64,000 nucleotides of DNA from Phytophthora hibernalis (Eukaryota > Oomycota > Peronosporomycetes > Peronosporales > Peronosporaceae): the NCBI GenBank assembly GCA_012656075.1, contig JAAKBF010000199.1:1-64000 (forward strand), given 5' to 3'. Below are positions 23,351-36,445 of this stretch, one piece after another (position 1 is the stretch's first letter; the number at the start of each line of letters is the position of its first letter). The notes beneath the pieces are model-generated. The model did no database searches. It had not been told where the DNA came from and saw nothing but the letters and a program-made list of their open reading frames with translations. The position numbers and the translations under genes are program-made.

Positions 23351-25740
23351 AGCATCGGACTACATGGAGGTAACGTACGGAGTCGAGGTGATCGATGAGT
23401 TCCATGTGGCGCGCTAACTGAATGTGCAACGTCTCCTTCCTGTATACGATCACCCCCATGGATTGCTGGATTGCGAGCCTGGAATCGCCGACTATAAAAG
23501 GTCGGTGATGCCCCGGTCAAGGGCCGCGATGACGCCGTTATTCATTCCGGAATACTCGGCGATATTTACCGTGGTTTCCAAGAGGTGAACACTCGCAGCG
23601 ATCACAATGTCCCACATCGGCAACTGCCACAAGACCCACGAGCAACTACCATAGCCGCCATACTTCTCCGTCTTCGCCGACCCGTCGAATGACAGGACGT
23701 ATCCCTCAAAGTCGTGTGGCACGTGCGCGTATAGCAATTCTGGGTCCAGGCGGACACTCGCTGAGTTTTTAGATGGTGGTGCCATGTGTGCTAACGACTC
23801 GTCGAGTCCAATGTGTGGAGTGATAGAGGCTTGCAACAGCTGAGAGAATTCGATATCCCGTTCTCACACTCGTTTAATTTTCAAGTGGTAAGGTGAAAGC
23901 AGGACGGCGAAGCTCACTGGTTGTCCGTACAATGTCTTCGACGAGAAAACCCACTCTAACGTGGAGAACCGGGTCTAGACATGGATTCTCTTGCCCGCCA
24001 CCAACGCATAGCATATCTTCAGCAATTGATGCAACGCAAGCACTTCGCGCTCGACTGTGTGGTAGTTGGCTTCGCTTTCTTTTAGCACGCGGCCACAGAA
24101 GCGGTCTGGGTGCAGTTTCCCATCATGCATCTGCATCAGGGTATTACTCAACGCCCAGCCATTAGCAAAGACCATGACATGGACATCTTTTGCTGAGTCG
24201 AAGTGCCTTAGAATAGGCGCTTCTGTCACCTTCCGCGTTAGCTCAGCGAATGAAGCCCTGGCGGTCGATGAGTCGCTTCCACTGCCGAGATCACCTTTCC
24301 TGAGCTGATAAAGCACTGCTCCATACAACGCCAGGTTTTGAATGAACCGGCCGTAGTAATTGAGTGCGCCAAGGAATGCCTGCATCCCTTTTTCGATGAC
24401 GGAAATGGAAGCTCAGCGATCGCGGCCAGTTTCTTGGGATCCGCGGCAATTCCGTCAGCCATCACTTTGTGAGACAAGAAGTCGACCATCGGCTGGACAA
24501 AGATGCTTTTGGTGAAACTCACGCTGATTCTGCACTCGGGAATCGGTTTAGCAACCGGTCGAGCGTGTTGAGGCACTCGTCGAATGTTGCACCGCCAAAG
24601 CAAATATCGTCGACAAACGCCGTCGACCAAAGACCGGAATCAACTGTGACTCGTCTGGTTCACCCGTACTGAACATGTCATTCTCAGGGCTGTTGACGAC
24701 CTCTTGCAGCGGGTCAGACTCATCGAGAGATTGGTAGTCGGCTTCAAATTTGGTGCTTAGTCTCATCAAATCGGACCCTAGCGTTAGACGGGATGGTCGT
24801 TTCTTTCACTGAGCTGTTGCTGCAGCCTCAGCGAGCCGCATCTTCCCGGTGAATGTAGCCCAGCAACCACACGGTTGCACGTAGCCCCAAAGAGCATTGT
24901 CGATGAGTCGCTGATAAATCATGGGCGCATTTTTAAGGCCAAACCGCATGCGCAACCACTGAAGTGCCTGAGAGCACACACAAAGCTGAAATTTCGCGAG
25001 CTCGTCGAGTCATCATTACGGCCCAGAATCCACTAGCAGCGTCGAGGGAACAGAATCATAAGTAGCTCTCGAGTTCCGTCAGCAAGTCGTCGACCAGCGG
25101 CATTGCGTATTGCATGCTGACCGTAATTGCGTTTACCAGCTTGTAGTCGATGCAAAGCCTAATGTCGACACCGTTCTTTTCAGGACAATCACGATTGGCG
25201 AGACCCAAGGGCTCTTCGATAATGACACGAGTCCTGCCTGAAGCAATGCTTTCAAAAGCTGATAAAGTTTGCTCAAGTTCTTCAGTGGCACTCGCCGAGC
25301 TCTTTGCTTGATGGGTTCGTGCCCTTGGACGTCGATATCGCAGACCACACCGTATGCCGGTGGTGGAAGCGCATTTCCACTCGAGATCATGATTTTTCAT
25401 GCCGTTTCAAGGTTTCAACGAGCTTCTTTGCTGTCGGACATCGTGCGCTGGAGATATAACGTTGTCGCCTTCGTAGTCTAGCTTTGTTGATAGTGATTCC
25501 GTCAAGTCAGGCAAAAAGGCGAGCTCATGAGCATAGTCTGTCAGGATCTCATCGCTCGACGAGTGTTCGAATTCGGCAATTTCTGACCCGTCCTCGAGCA
25601 CGACTTCAGCCGTCGATATGTGCATCTCGAGTTCTTCAGCGGCCGCGAGGAACTGGAATCGAAGGACTTCGGTTGGGTCTGGGCTCAATGGAGTGTCTCA
25701 CACTTTCAATTCTTCAAATTCGACGAGTCCTGGCTTCCGT
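23350..25740 (-). pseudogene. Gypsy pol, 5' half: spacer, reverse transcriptase, RNase H
   Basis: Read on the minus strand from 25740 the segments are in order: an acidic spacer (25688-25407), the RT start with SPWVSPIVIVLK and DIRLCIDYKLVNAI (about 25260-25100), an LDAASGFWAV block (about 25050), the FVDDICFGGATF catalytic Asp pair (about 24600), the RT-RNase H connection FLGALNYYGRFI (about 24370), and a second RNase H-like domain with LSFDGSAKTEKYGGYG (about 23700), down to a CYNSA motif at 23350. Frame breaks are frequent. The RNase H stops abruptly at 23350, where the Crypton begins. Its natural continuation appears on the opposite strand from about 25905. Confidence 0.75.
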
Positions 25741-25904
25741 AGCCTAGGCGTATGTTTGTCCGGTTCACGCTGGCCAGGGTCCCACTGGTCACCCCTGTCC
25801 ATTTTGGTAGTGCATCGCTTCTGATGCCCTCGCTATGGACAGCGGTCATCGCCGAGTCTTGCTAGTCTAATGGCGGCTGCTGCGATTCGCTTCTTTCCCT
25901 TTCC

Positions 25905-28088
25905 GTTGTGTCGATTAGAGAATCGTCCGTTTGCTTAGCCACGGAAGCTCTAGAAGCGAAAGCTGAGCGGGTCGTTCTTAGTGGTGACCGCAAAGCTGAG
26001 CTAAAGACGTTGAACCGGATACAGGAAAGCTGTACGTCGAGGAAAGCCCGACGAAGGAAGCAGAAGATGGCCCTCCTAAAGTCTCAGCGATTACTCGAAG
26101 TCAAACTCAACCAGTTCGCCGAGTTCGATTCGCCGAAGACGAAGAAAAAGACCCAGCGAGCAAACCGGCACCCGACGTGCCGGTAGAATCCGATTCGCCA
26201 AGTCTACCCGACAATGATAGCCCTGTCGACGAGTTCGAAATGGAGTACCAACCTCCAGAAGCTCAGCGAGTAGTAGAACAGGGAAGAGCTTGCTCAGAAC
26301 GTCAGGAACTGCCAAGTGCTGAAGACGTCAACCCTATAGTGGTCCAAGCTGAGCGACGAGGCCGGATATCAACGGCACAAGACGAAGAATGTCGATGGTC
26401 TGACCTGAAGAAATATTTGCGAGGTGAATTCGATGAGCTCACTCGGCGCAGAGCTGGCGACACCGGCAAAGTAGCCGACAATTTCGTACTCAGCGAGGAC
26501 GGCCTACTGTATTACATGAGCCGTCGCAGAGAGCGAGGTAGACCCGACGAGCACGACACGAAGCTAAGAAGGGTAGTGCCAACTACAACCAACTACACTC
26601 ATCGACGAAATCTTGGCGAATTGCCATAACTCCATTGAAGGAGGACATCAAGGTATCGTCAGGACATATCACCGAGTGAAGGCCGATTACTATTGGATCG
26701 GTCTGTATGCCGATGTGGTCAAGCACGTGCAAGCCTGTGAAGATTGTAACACCAGCAAGAGCAAGCCACAACTTCGCGGATATTCGCCAGGTAACGTCGT
26801 CTCCGATCGACATTTCCAGATTGTGTCGATGGACTTCGTTATACCATTGCCGAAGACTCAGCGAGGAAACACGGCTCTCCTGCTATTCCAAGATCACTTC
26901 ACCGGGTTTGTCATCGCTAAGGCGATGGGCGATACTGGGGCACTCGAAGTACCTTAAGCATTTGAAGAGTGCATATTCCGTCGATTTGGCGCACCATCGC
27001 TCATCCGACACGACCGAGCCGAGATATATGAGCGAAGTCTTTCAGATTTTCTCGGAGATTATGCAGTCTAGGTCCCGATCTACTCTGACCACAAGCGAAC
27101 GGACAGCAGGAACGAAGTGTGAAGACTATGATACAAACAGTGCATGTCTACGTGGAAGAACCGCTTCAATCTGACTGGGACGACATCGATGAGAAACTGG
27201 TCTACGCCATCAACAATTCGAGGGATTCGACTCGGCGAGAAACTACTTAGTCCATGGCTGGGACGCTCAGTCAACACTTAAATCGATGACATTCTCCATT
27301 CGCCGGGTCTCGAAAGACTCAGTGAAACAAACCACATCAGCGAAAGTTACAAAATGGCGTCGGGAAGCTAACCGACAACGGGAAATAGCGCTCAAACTAG
27401 CCTATGATACCAGCTAAAGGAAAAGGACCGGCGAGCAAGTGAAAACAACGACTCGCTGAGTCGGAGCGAGCAGAAAGCCATACCGAATGACTCGACGAGC
27501 GAGGAGACAGCTGAAGCAAACAATAGTGACGGACTTGTCGAACCAAAACGGTCGCTGTTCAAGATTGGAGACCAAGTCTGGCTGTTCATGGAGCGCGTCA
27601 AACCAGGCCTGAAGAAGAAGCTAGCCCATCGATGGCACGGCCCGTTCCGGATCAAGCAGAAGATCGAGGAGTTCGCCTATGAGCTGGAGCTGCCAGACAA
27701 GAGTGGCTACCGGTTCTATCCAGTAGTCCACGTGTCCAGACTAAAGAAAGTGACCGAGCTCGGCGAAAGGCCTACGACTTCGCTAGTCAAAGGGCTCAGC
27801 GAAACCGATTGATTGGATTTCGACGAGGAACTGCTGCCAGAAGACAGTTGGGAACCTGACGAAGGGACTGGTCGATATGAAGTCGACGCCATCCTTAGGG
27901 ACGAAATGCCACTCTCGACGAGTACGGACCGAGCCCAGCGTCGGTTTCTGGTAAAATGGGTATGCTATGATGAACCCAGCTGGGAACCACTGGCAAATTT
28001 ATCGTGTGTAGGTCTTCTCTTCGACTATCTTCGACAAGAGAAACGTGAAAACCGTCTGCAAATGGTGCAAGTTGCAGACAAGTGTTAA
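25905..28088 (+). pseudogene. Gypsy pol, 3' half: integrase with chromodomain
   Basis: It starts with ATEALEAKAERVVLSGDRKA, the region that normally follows RNase H. Next come an Arg/Glu-rich linker, the integrase zinc-binding region (NCHNSIEGGHQGI...CEDCNTSK, about 26620-26770), the catalytic core start (VSMDFVIPLPKTQRGN, about 26830), and degraded core sequence to 27400. A C-terminal segment (KKKLAHRWHGPFRIKQK, about 27620) and a chromodomain (FLVKWVCYDEPSWEPLANL, about 27950) follow. An in-frame stop at 27810 precedes the chromodomain part and the core has frame breaks. The element belongs to the chromodomain-bearing Ty3/Gypsy group. Confidence 0.78.
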
Positions 28089-28276
28089 AAGCTATTGCAT
28101 GTGACAAATACCACCGACCTGTGAAGAGGTCGATTGAGCGAAAGCTACTGCGTCAACTTATATTTTTGATATTACGAGATGGATGAGTACGGACTACATG
28201 AAGAAAAGAAATAACTTCCAAGACTCATCGACAAAACTGCAACTGGACGAACTGGGAGTCTCAGCGAAACGACTGC

Positions 28277-31200
28277 TTAGGCCTCGTCGAAAATTTGCTC
28301 GAAAATGTGAAGACCGACACGATTGGCCGGAGGCTGAGCATTCTCGTCACAAACAGGAGGCTCTGGTTCGTTGGGATCGGTGTCTTCTTGCAAGGCCCTC
28401 TCGACGTCGTCGACGGAAAATTCCCCTGGAGCTAACACTGGAAACTCTGGGTTGCGCGGACGGATGCACGTGTTGTATGGGTGCAACTCTGGACGAGTCA
28501 CCCACCACGCCCGCCAGGGTTCTCGAACGTCCAAGTCCTGAACCAATTCGATCGAGACGGGAACATTGGCTGGTTGATCAACGAATACGTGGGGACCGTA
28601 GGCTCAAAAAGAGCTCGGAGTCGAGACTCGGCAAAGGGCCTCGAGCTGATCGAGAACTGACTGCAGCCCGGAGTGCCTCCTCGTAAGACTTCATGACGAT
28701 CCGCAACAGGTCACCTCGGCGCTTACACTCAAGAGTGTACACCGCCCACAAATCATGAATGGCGGCGAACTCCGACGCGGGCGATCCTGGATTTAGGTCT
28801 GGGTGTAAACACTTGAATCCACGATCCAGAGTTTCCTCTTCCAGAGAGCCACGAAAATCTTGGTACGGGAATCGTGGAGTTGCGACTCATCGAATTCCCG
28901 ACTATCGCCCAAGATACGAGCCCAAGCGTCACAAACGAGCATCAAAGGAGTCGTCGATTTAGCCGACTTCTTCTTGGAATGCAGACGTTGACGGGCTGCA
29001 TCAATCTCGCTTGCCGGGACGAAAATTGGAGTCTCCGGAAACTGGGCGAGAACTTGTTGACATGGATGAGACGGGTTGAACACATCTATCCACTTGTGAA
29101 GCCCGTCGAGAGTAGTTGGCGTCGGCGCCACACTAGACTTTCCTCCGATATCTAGCATCTTGACCGGAGAACGACAAGCCAACATTTTTGCCCAGCAACG
29201 CGCAGACCCATAATGGAAGAACTCCACGCTGCGAGTCTGACGCATCGAAGGAGTCTCCGGGCCTCGCGCGCAACAGTCTGTGCCGCACGAGCACGCAGTG
29301 TTGCGATTGGAAGTTTCAACGGGGCAGGCAATTCCACTATACCAGGGGTCGTAGGAGGTTGACTTGGCGAAGGGACGCTTGGAGATTTCTGGGACGATTT
29401 CGATGAGTTGGAACCTGTCAAACGCATGGAAGCAGCCGGAGCCTTGCCCTTCGCAGACGACTTGGTGACAGGAGCATCTGCCCGTGTCGTCTTAGGTACT
29501 GAAGCCTTAGGCTTGTCCTCCTGGAGACCGGGGCAGCCTTGCTCTCGATGACTTGGGACCAGAATCACTAACGTTCGACGAGTTCTTGGCTTTCTTAGCA
29601 GACTGGCGAGAAGACTTGGGAGCTGCTCGCTTCTTCGACGAACCCTTCGATCGAGGAGCCGGTGCACTTCCTCGCTTGACAGAATGTGGAGCTTTTGACG
29701 ATCATCGACATAGCTGTAGCTTGCCGCGAGGAGGCGCCCGGTCCGTGAGAAAATGGTGCTAGCGGACGATGAACAGCTATCCTCAGCTTCGACGTCCATA
29801 AGAAAATCTCGATGAGACATCACGTTCGATGAGCTCAGAGGAGAACCAACTGGTGACGGCTGAGAAGTAGACAGCGAACCACTGGTCTGACTCGGCGGGA
29901 CTCCAAGCTCGATATCACCAGAAGGGATGGATCCCGTAACCTTCGGCGAAGCTGAACTGGGCGAACCATCCAAAGCATCTTCGTCAAGAACGTCCAACTC
30001 GGCGAGAACAGCCTGAGTAATGCAAGCAGAATTCTTTGCTGCTGCTCGAGAAGGGCGACGTCGAGGAGAGCCGAGAGGAGGCACCATGGGGCTAGTCGAA
30101 GCCAGAACGGAGACTACGGAACTCAGCGAAGGAGTCGCCACGGAAGTAGACGAACTCGATGAGATCACGGCTGGAGCCGACTCTATCGACGAGTCCGTGG
30201 AGGCCACAGATCCAGATGCTGGAATCGGCGAAGAACTTATACGGCCGAGTGAAGAGCTCGTGGCCAGAGATAAACTCACCAGAACGGCTGACGAACTCGC
30301 CAAGTCCGGATCAACGGAGCTCGACGAGTCTGCCCCAAGATCTGGTGACTCGTCGACGTGATCCTCAGCCTCATTAACTTCGACCTGAACCTCGTCGTGG
30401 GGAGGACTCAGCGAGTGTCGCTGCGGATAATAGCCACTGGAATTGGCGCGGCTAAGACCAGCCGCCGGAGAGCGGAGACGACGCCTCTGGGATAGGCAGA
30501 AGGCGCATGCTCAGCGACTACTTCCGCTCGGAGCAAAGTCGTCGATGCGTCGAAACCCTCCTCGCCAGGTACGGAACGCTCAAACTCGCCGCGAGAAACA
30601 CTCTTAAACCGGCTCCGTCGGGGGGCGCCGTCACATTCGCTGGGTTAGAACCGACGGAGGCGTTCGGCCGGACTCAATGTCTTCAGTGGTGCTCTCCTTA
30701 GCTGAGAGACCGAACGGTGTCTCCGGTGGCGCGACTCCGACTTAGACCGCTTGCAGTGTGAAGGACGCGACGTAGACACAGGTGAGACCGCGGAGAAAGT
30801 CGGAGAAACCACCAACGCTGCGCTTGCCTGGGTCACGTTAGCTGAGCTCGCCGAGGTTGAATTCGCCAAGCCCGAGGACACTCCGCTCGACGAGTTCGCT
30901 GGGCGGAGAGAGGGTAACTTCACAGGGCCGACGTGAAGAACGAAGCTACAACGACTCGGGAAAGCTCTCGGCGAGTAGCCGACAAAGACGAGCGTTAATT
31001 TGGAGATCCCTAGGACCCAGGCCCGGGACATCCACGCCACCCAGAGCAGCGACAGCCAAGTGCGAGTCGTATACGGGGTAGCGACCGCGGTGAGCGATAA
31101 TACGCTTCTGCCGCAGGACGATACCTTGCAACGACTCGATCGTTCGACGAGCTTCGCGGAGAGCGCGGTCACCACCCGAGCAAAGCAAGACTATGGCCTC

Positions 31201-31998
31201 CTGGAGTTGGCCATAATATGTTGAAGCCAACCCGTGAAGAGTGGTGAACTCCGCCTTGATCTCAATGATCTTCTGACCCAGGCTTGCACACGTCCGATCA
31301 CGATTCTCGAGCTCAGACTGAAGCTTCTGAATGGTCGCCTCGGCAGCTCGGGTCCGGTCGCATTGCTGAGCAATAATGGTCCGGATTCTGCCGTGAGCTG
31401 GGCGATCGTCTTGTTGAACGACTCCGTTATCTCGGTCGAACATAAAGAACTCGAGCGATAAATTTCCAGCTCTTTCGTGACGGTACCCAGCTGGTGGTGT
31501 AATGAGGCTGACTCAGCGATCGCCGACTCCATTCTCTTGTACCGAGCAGAAGCCACTCTCTCAGATTTGGCGAGCTTGGTCCGAAGCTCGGCGATTTCGG
31601 CAGATACATCCGGGAGAGGCACAACATCACGTTGCAACGCAGCCAAGATAGAAGCTGGCGATTTTGCCCCAAGAATGGCCTGGCGAGTTGAAGCGTTGGC
31701 GGGTGGAGGAGAACTGGTCAACAAGAACGAGACCAGCTGAGCGAGAGAATCATCACGCTGTCTCTGCTCTTCTCCCTGCTGAGCGAGAGCTCGACGGAAC
31801 CCAGCGAGGCCAGCGGAATCGCCTGCTGCGAGATTCGCCGAGTCAGCCTCTGACTCAGCAAGCGTAGCTGAGCTACCGGCGATTTCCACTGATGAGCCTG
31901 GCGACTCCGACCGATCCGAAGTATCAGCCTGTAGAAGACCGTGTGCGCTCTCAGCAGCGAGCGTACGGGCTTGGCTGGACCCAGCAACGGAAGAATCC
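28277..31998 (-). pseudogene. Gag-type polyprotein with coiled coil and Ser-rich regions
   Basis: On the minus strand, directly after the gag stop codon at 32010 and in the same frame, an open frame runs to 31191. It is Ala/Ser/Asp-rich and then heptad-like (KLAKSERVASARYKRMES). A frame change continues the coiled coil (TRAAEATIQKLQSELENRD, 31443-30946). Then come a Ser/Pro-rich and Arg-rich stretch (30840-30650), a long Ser-rich frame (30303-29152), a segment with DVFNPSHPCQQVL and IFVALWKRKLWIVDSSVYT (29245-28793), and WRAWWVTRPELHPYNT (28546-28277). The last motifs resemble a gag-type protein class common in Phytophthora Gypsy elements. It is broken by several frame changes and stops. Confidence 0.55.
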
Positions 31999-32009
31999 GG
32001 CGAGCCCAG

Positions 32010-34477
32010 CTAGTTCGTCAAGTCGACCAGAGCAGGCTCGGCTAACTGTGGCAGCCCGATTGGGACCAACCCAGTTTCAGTTGGCGGGCTGCCTCGTTTA
32101 AAGACCCCATAGACCAATTTTTGTAGTTCTGGCGAGAGGATTTTCTTCTCCACCTTCGCCTTCAGAAGAGACGCTAGCTCGTTGAACGCATCGAACTTTC
32201 CCGCGTCGTGGACTTGCTTGCATATCTTGCACCTCTTGAAACAAAGTGTACAGCGTGTTTGAGTCCCCACAGGCAGCACACGGGCCATATTGTCGGCGAC
32301 CATCGCGTCCGCCTAGACCTCGGTTGTCTCGGTTGTGCGGGTATTAGTGACAAACATGGTCGCTGCGTTGAATGTGGACGGCTCGGTCAACCCGTGAGGG
32401 AACCTGCAGAGGCATCGAGTGGAGGTTACGATGATACCGAGGGTTACGACTCGGAGTACTATCCTAGCAGAGGCGACTGAGGCTCGGACAGGTACTCGGA
32501 CGACGAATATGCATCGGATGAAGATCGCGTTCATGTGGCTGCCGCGAACGAATCAGAGCGTCGTCACGCCGCCGAGGGAACGTTCGCTCGGGCTGACAAT
32601 TGCCGGCCGAGGGTTGGGAATAACCGTGCCTCAACGAGAGTAATCTTCGGTCGGTATTGGCGATCGTCTCGACGTCGGTTGTCATCCCGATACCGATCTT
32701 CCCGACGACGACCATCCTCTCGGTCTCGCCGGTAGGAGTTCCTCGAATCCTCCGACGTCCATCGTCACGGCGACGACTATCATCCTGGCCCATGGGGCGT
32801 CGCACCGAGGACTCGCGTCCCTTTTTCCGCTCGCGTCGTCGGAGGATATCATTTATCATGTCTTCCAGGTTATGAATATTCTTGACCCGCACGTGACACA
32901 AAGTCTTCGCACGAATCGAGAAAGTGTTCAACATGATCCTTGGCCTCACGACCGGCGTGCTCAAATTGTACCCCGGCGTTCCTGGCGTAGCCATTTAGCC
33001 GGTTCAGATAGTCGCAAACATGCTCCTTCTCGTCACGCCTCGCCGAGTAGTACCGTACTTACGCCGATTAATTAAACCGGGAACAGTAGTACTTGATGAA
33101 CGCATCACTCAACAATTTCCACGTTCGTCTCGTCTTCCGCGGGAGTTGTCGGTACCAATGCAGGACGCCATCTTAGAGGCTCAGCTCGAACGCCATGCAC
33201 CACTCATTTGGTGGCCTATGTGTTCCCTTCATCTCATAGATGAAGGCTCGGATCCATCGCATTGACTTATCGCTCTGATCGCGGAGGCCGAGATAGGGTT
33301 TGATGTTACCCAACGGGAGGTGCGTGGCGATTTCAAGCCTCGGTGTGGAACTCTCGTTTTCCATCGAGATGAGCTCACGGATTTGACGTGCCCATTCTCC
33401 AGTCACGTCACCCCATTGGTCTTCGACGTCGAACGAGTCGTCGTCGAGGAGTCATCGTGCGCATCGAAGCGTTGGTTCGTCGTCTGACCTATACTTCGAC
33501 CCGCCGTCGGAGCGGTCCGTGTACTCTCAAAACCTTTTACCAGCCCCTCGGTACGGTCCGCTGACGGGGTGTTATCATGTGCGAATCTTGAAAATACGCC
33601 GAAGCGGTCCACTTCGCCGAGAACACACCCGTCCCGACCAACCTCTAAGGCTGAAGCCCTGGAGTGATCGGTAGCGGGATTCTTGATGGATATAGCCCTT
33701 CAGTCGTGCGTGAGAGGCTCGTCCGGCGGCTGGAGCCCGGCTCAGACACCGAAAACCGTCCGAAGCTTCTGTTTCCACTTGAGCAATGAAAGCGCGGCTT
33801 CTTCGATCGTCCAACCTTGAAGGTCGACCTCGGTAGGGAGTGCTTGAGGTTCACAGTCCATAGCGCGGAACAGTTGTACCATGTCCTCGGCCACCTGTTG
33901 GATGCTCCACGATTCCCTGGGACAACTAATTCTGCCCCGAGTTCCATCCACACGGCTTGTCGAATTGATTTTGGCACAAAGGCCCGCATCCACTTGCTCT
34001 TCGTCATCGTCACCTCCATGCATCTTCCCAAAACCTTGTTGGCACTCGAGTGTCCCCATTAACTGCAGGCCGACTGACGGTCGACCGAGAACTCGCGTTC
34101 TCGGTCATCGTCAGCGATCGGAGATCGCCGAGTCCATCTTCGTTGTCCTCGTGAGCTGGTTCAGGAACAGTCACTTTGTCCAACTCCTCGGTGAGGTTTC
34201 GCGCGAGCGACGTCACCTCTCCGCTATGTCCTGCTGAGACGGTAGCGGCTTCCGAAATCTCGGACATCGCTGTCGCTTCTTCCAGGTATTCGTCTTCATC
34301 ATCTTCGTTGGCTTCAGAGTAGTCCATCCGCTCGTCGAAGCTGTCCGAACGATCGTTGATCGACTCCGAGGTACTTGGGGTCGCGAGTGTTGGACCGGGC
34401 CTCACTGAACCCTCGGTGCGCCATCCGCGCGACTTCATCGGCGTTTCTGGAACCGCTGACTTCGCTCCTCTCGCCAT
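32010..34477 (-). pseudogene. Gypsy gag protein
   Basis: ATG at 34477, about 80 bases inside the primer-binding site, begins an acidic N-terminus (MARGAKSAVPETPMKSRG). It is followed by WTIEEAALSLLKWKQKLRTV (about 33790), a retrotransposon gag capsid-like block (around 33400-33000, with IKPYLGLRDQSDKSMRWIRA and a degraded DAFIKYYC segment), an Arg/Asp-rich stretch (32850-32500), and a Cys/His cluster CTLCFKRCKICKQVHDAG (about 32240). It ends in DLTN and TAG at 32010. It packages the element RNA. Multiple frame breaks are present. Confidence 0.72.
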
Positions 34478-34558
34478 CTTCTCTCTTCTTCTTTTCTTCT
34501 CTCGAATGCTCGTTAGGGTAAGAACCTATATACAACCAAGACACACAGAAAGTCATTA

Positions 34559-34579
34559 CCAATCCCGGGTCGCGGCACC
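34559..34579 (-). other. Candidate primer-binding site of Gypsy element
   Basis: On the minus strand GGTGCCGCGACCCGGGATTGG lies at the inner edge of the LTR, 80 bases before the gag ATG. It is complementary to a tRNA 3' end of the form ...CGCGGCACC(A), the place and composition expected for the minus-strand primer site of a Ty3/Gypsy element. The tRNA species is not assigned. Confidence 0.6.
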
Positions 34580-34580
34580 T

Positions 34581-36445
34581 AGGATCACGCAGAAATTCTC
34601 ACTACCAAATAGTAGGAGTCCCACCAACAACACTCGCTTCCCTTGTCAGCTCAACGAGCGTTGGATCAAACCTGATGACCAGCAACGATCCCTTACGCCG
34701 GGTTGGACGTGAACTCTCTGTATTCCTAGGTTGTTTTAAGTCAACCCAATAACATGCACCACTAGCCACGAGCGAGGGCTAGTATGCAATATTGCGCTTT
34801 CGCGCGAACCCCGCAGTCCCTCAGAAGGAAGGGTACCGGCTGTCAAGCCTAATACGGGTTTGCCGAGGTAAAACCTCGGCGGGTAGTAAATATGTATGGA
34901 ACACTCGGTTCCACTATATTATATGGGGAACGACGCTTCTCGTCGCTCCCAACACTCGGCACTCTAATATCTTCGACTGACCAGCAACAAGCCCTCGGTT
35001 CAATGTACCTTGGGCTCGCTGACCAGCATCCCACAAGCCGAGCGTATCCAGACCCTAAGATAAGCTAGCTAGACTTACCGAAGACGGACATAACCCTTGG
35101 TGACTTGGGGGAAGACTGCTGATTTATTTATGTTGATCTATGGCTCTGAGAGCCTCTGTAGTCAATCAATAGCTAGTCCTATATCTAAATACAAATATCC
35201 AGTGTGAACCGATCTCAGTGTGTGATACTGTACCCGGCTCTATAAGACCGAGGGTACGAAACTGAAATGGGTACAAACGAGGGTTCATACCCTCGGCCGG
35301 GAATTTATTATACCCGACCGAGGCCTCGGTCACTAAACTATCGTGGTCACTGTGGCGCGGGGAATGTAATCCGCCCATCAGGGCACGCCAGTCACTTCCT
35401 TTCAGCAAGGGCAACCTTGCCGACTGGCGACCGAGCACCCCAAAACCCAACACCACAGGTCTGTGGTGTTGTGATTCAGAAAACGTCGTTAGTTCGGCTT
35501 CTACGCAACAGCACAGCAATTCGCCGAGTCAGGTTGGCGATGTTGGGCTTGCGCAGGGTTCCTGTCTGTCCTCTTTGCGGTTCTCCCCAGCCGGGGTTCA
35601 GTTGAGTGTTGTTCCCAACAAGTACCAAGGTCCAAACTCTCCGGAACCTCGCCTAAACGGGTCAGTCTCCGTGCTAAACCCTGTGCCCTACACCAAACGA
35701 TGGACTACAGTACGCGAACGCTTTTACAGGTCACCAGGCGCCGATTACGCACAGCTAGGAGGTTACGGTGTCCTGAGTTGTGCAGACCCACCGGCTCGTC
35801 GAGTCGACGAGACTTGTCTCCGCTTGATAGCGAGAAGTGCCCACCCCGGGCCGACCTTGATCTATTGGCGCTACCAGATAGCTCCCCTACAAGCTATACT
35901 TCTCGTGGAACGACGGCAGACATAATCCAGCCCACGCAGGGACTTACCATAAAAGTGTACCCTGTTCTTGGACTTAGAAGATTCTGCTCTGATTGTTATC
36001 TCTATGTCTTCGGAGAGCCCCTTCGGGCTCTTCCCTATGTTCTTATATCGGTCCTTTACAAATATCTAATGAAATGGAGTCGTTACAGATCTCCCTTGCG
36101 ACTCTTCGCTCAGCTCCGTCCCTTGATGTCGAGCTGCTTCTTACCTTACGGCGACTCTTCGCCCAGATCCTGATTTATCCCCTCAGTTGGTATATCTTCC
36201 TCGAGGCATATTCTCGCCAAGTCGACTTTCGCCGAGTCCAACATTCGCCGAGTCGATTATCGCCGAGTCCGTCCATCGCTGAGTCCAGCCAAGTGCGGTC
36301 TCGTTTAAGTCCGTTCGTTGTTGAGTGCGTCGGCGGCGTACCCACTTGATGGTGTACCCTATTGATCCTCTTGAGTGCGATGTACCCACTTGTCTAGGTT
36401 AGGCACTCTAGTGTAGTGTCACTCCAAAATCTGGATTTCCCTACA
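34581..36445 (-). repeat. Long terminal repeat (~1.86 kb) of the Gypsy element
   Basis: The non-coding stretch between the candidate primer site and a TGTAGGG... start (minus strand) at about 36445 is rich in short 'tcgccgagtc'-type repeats and small palindromes, including AACACCACA-GGTC-TGTGGTGTT near 35445-35468. A segment at about 35300-35450 recurs in inverted orientation at 54070-54203 at roughly 90% identity, which supports a repeated, LTR-like nature. No matching 3' LTR was found in the window, so both ends are estimates. Confidence 0.6.
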
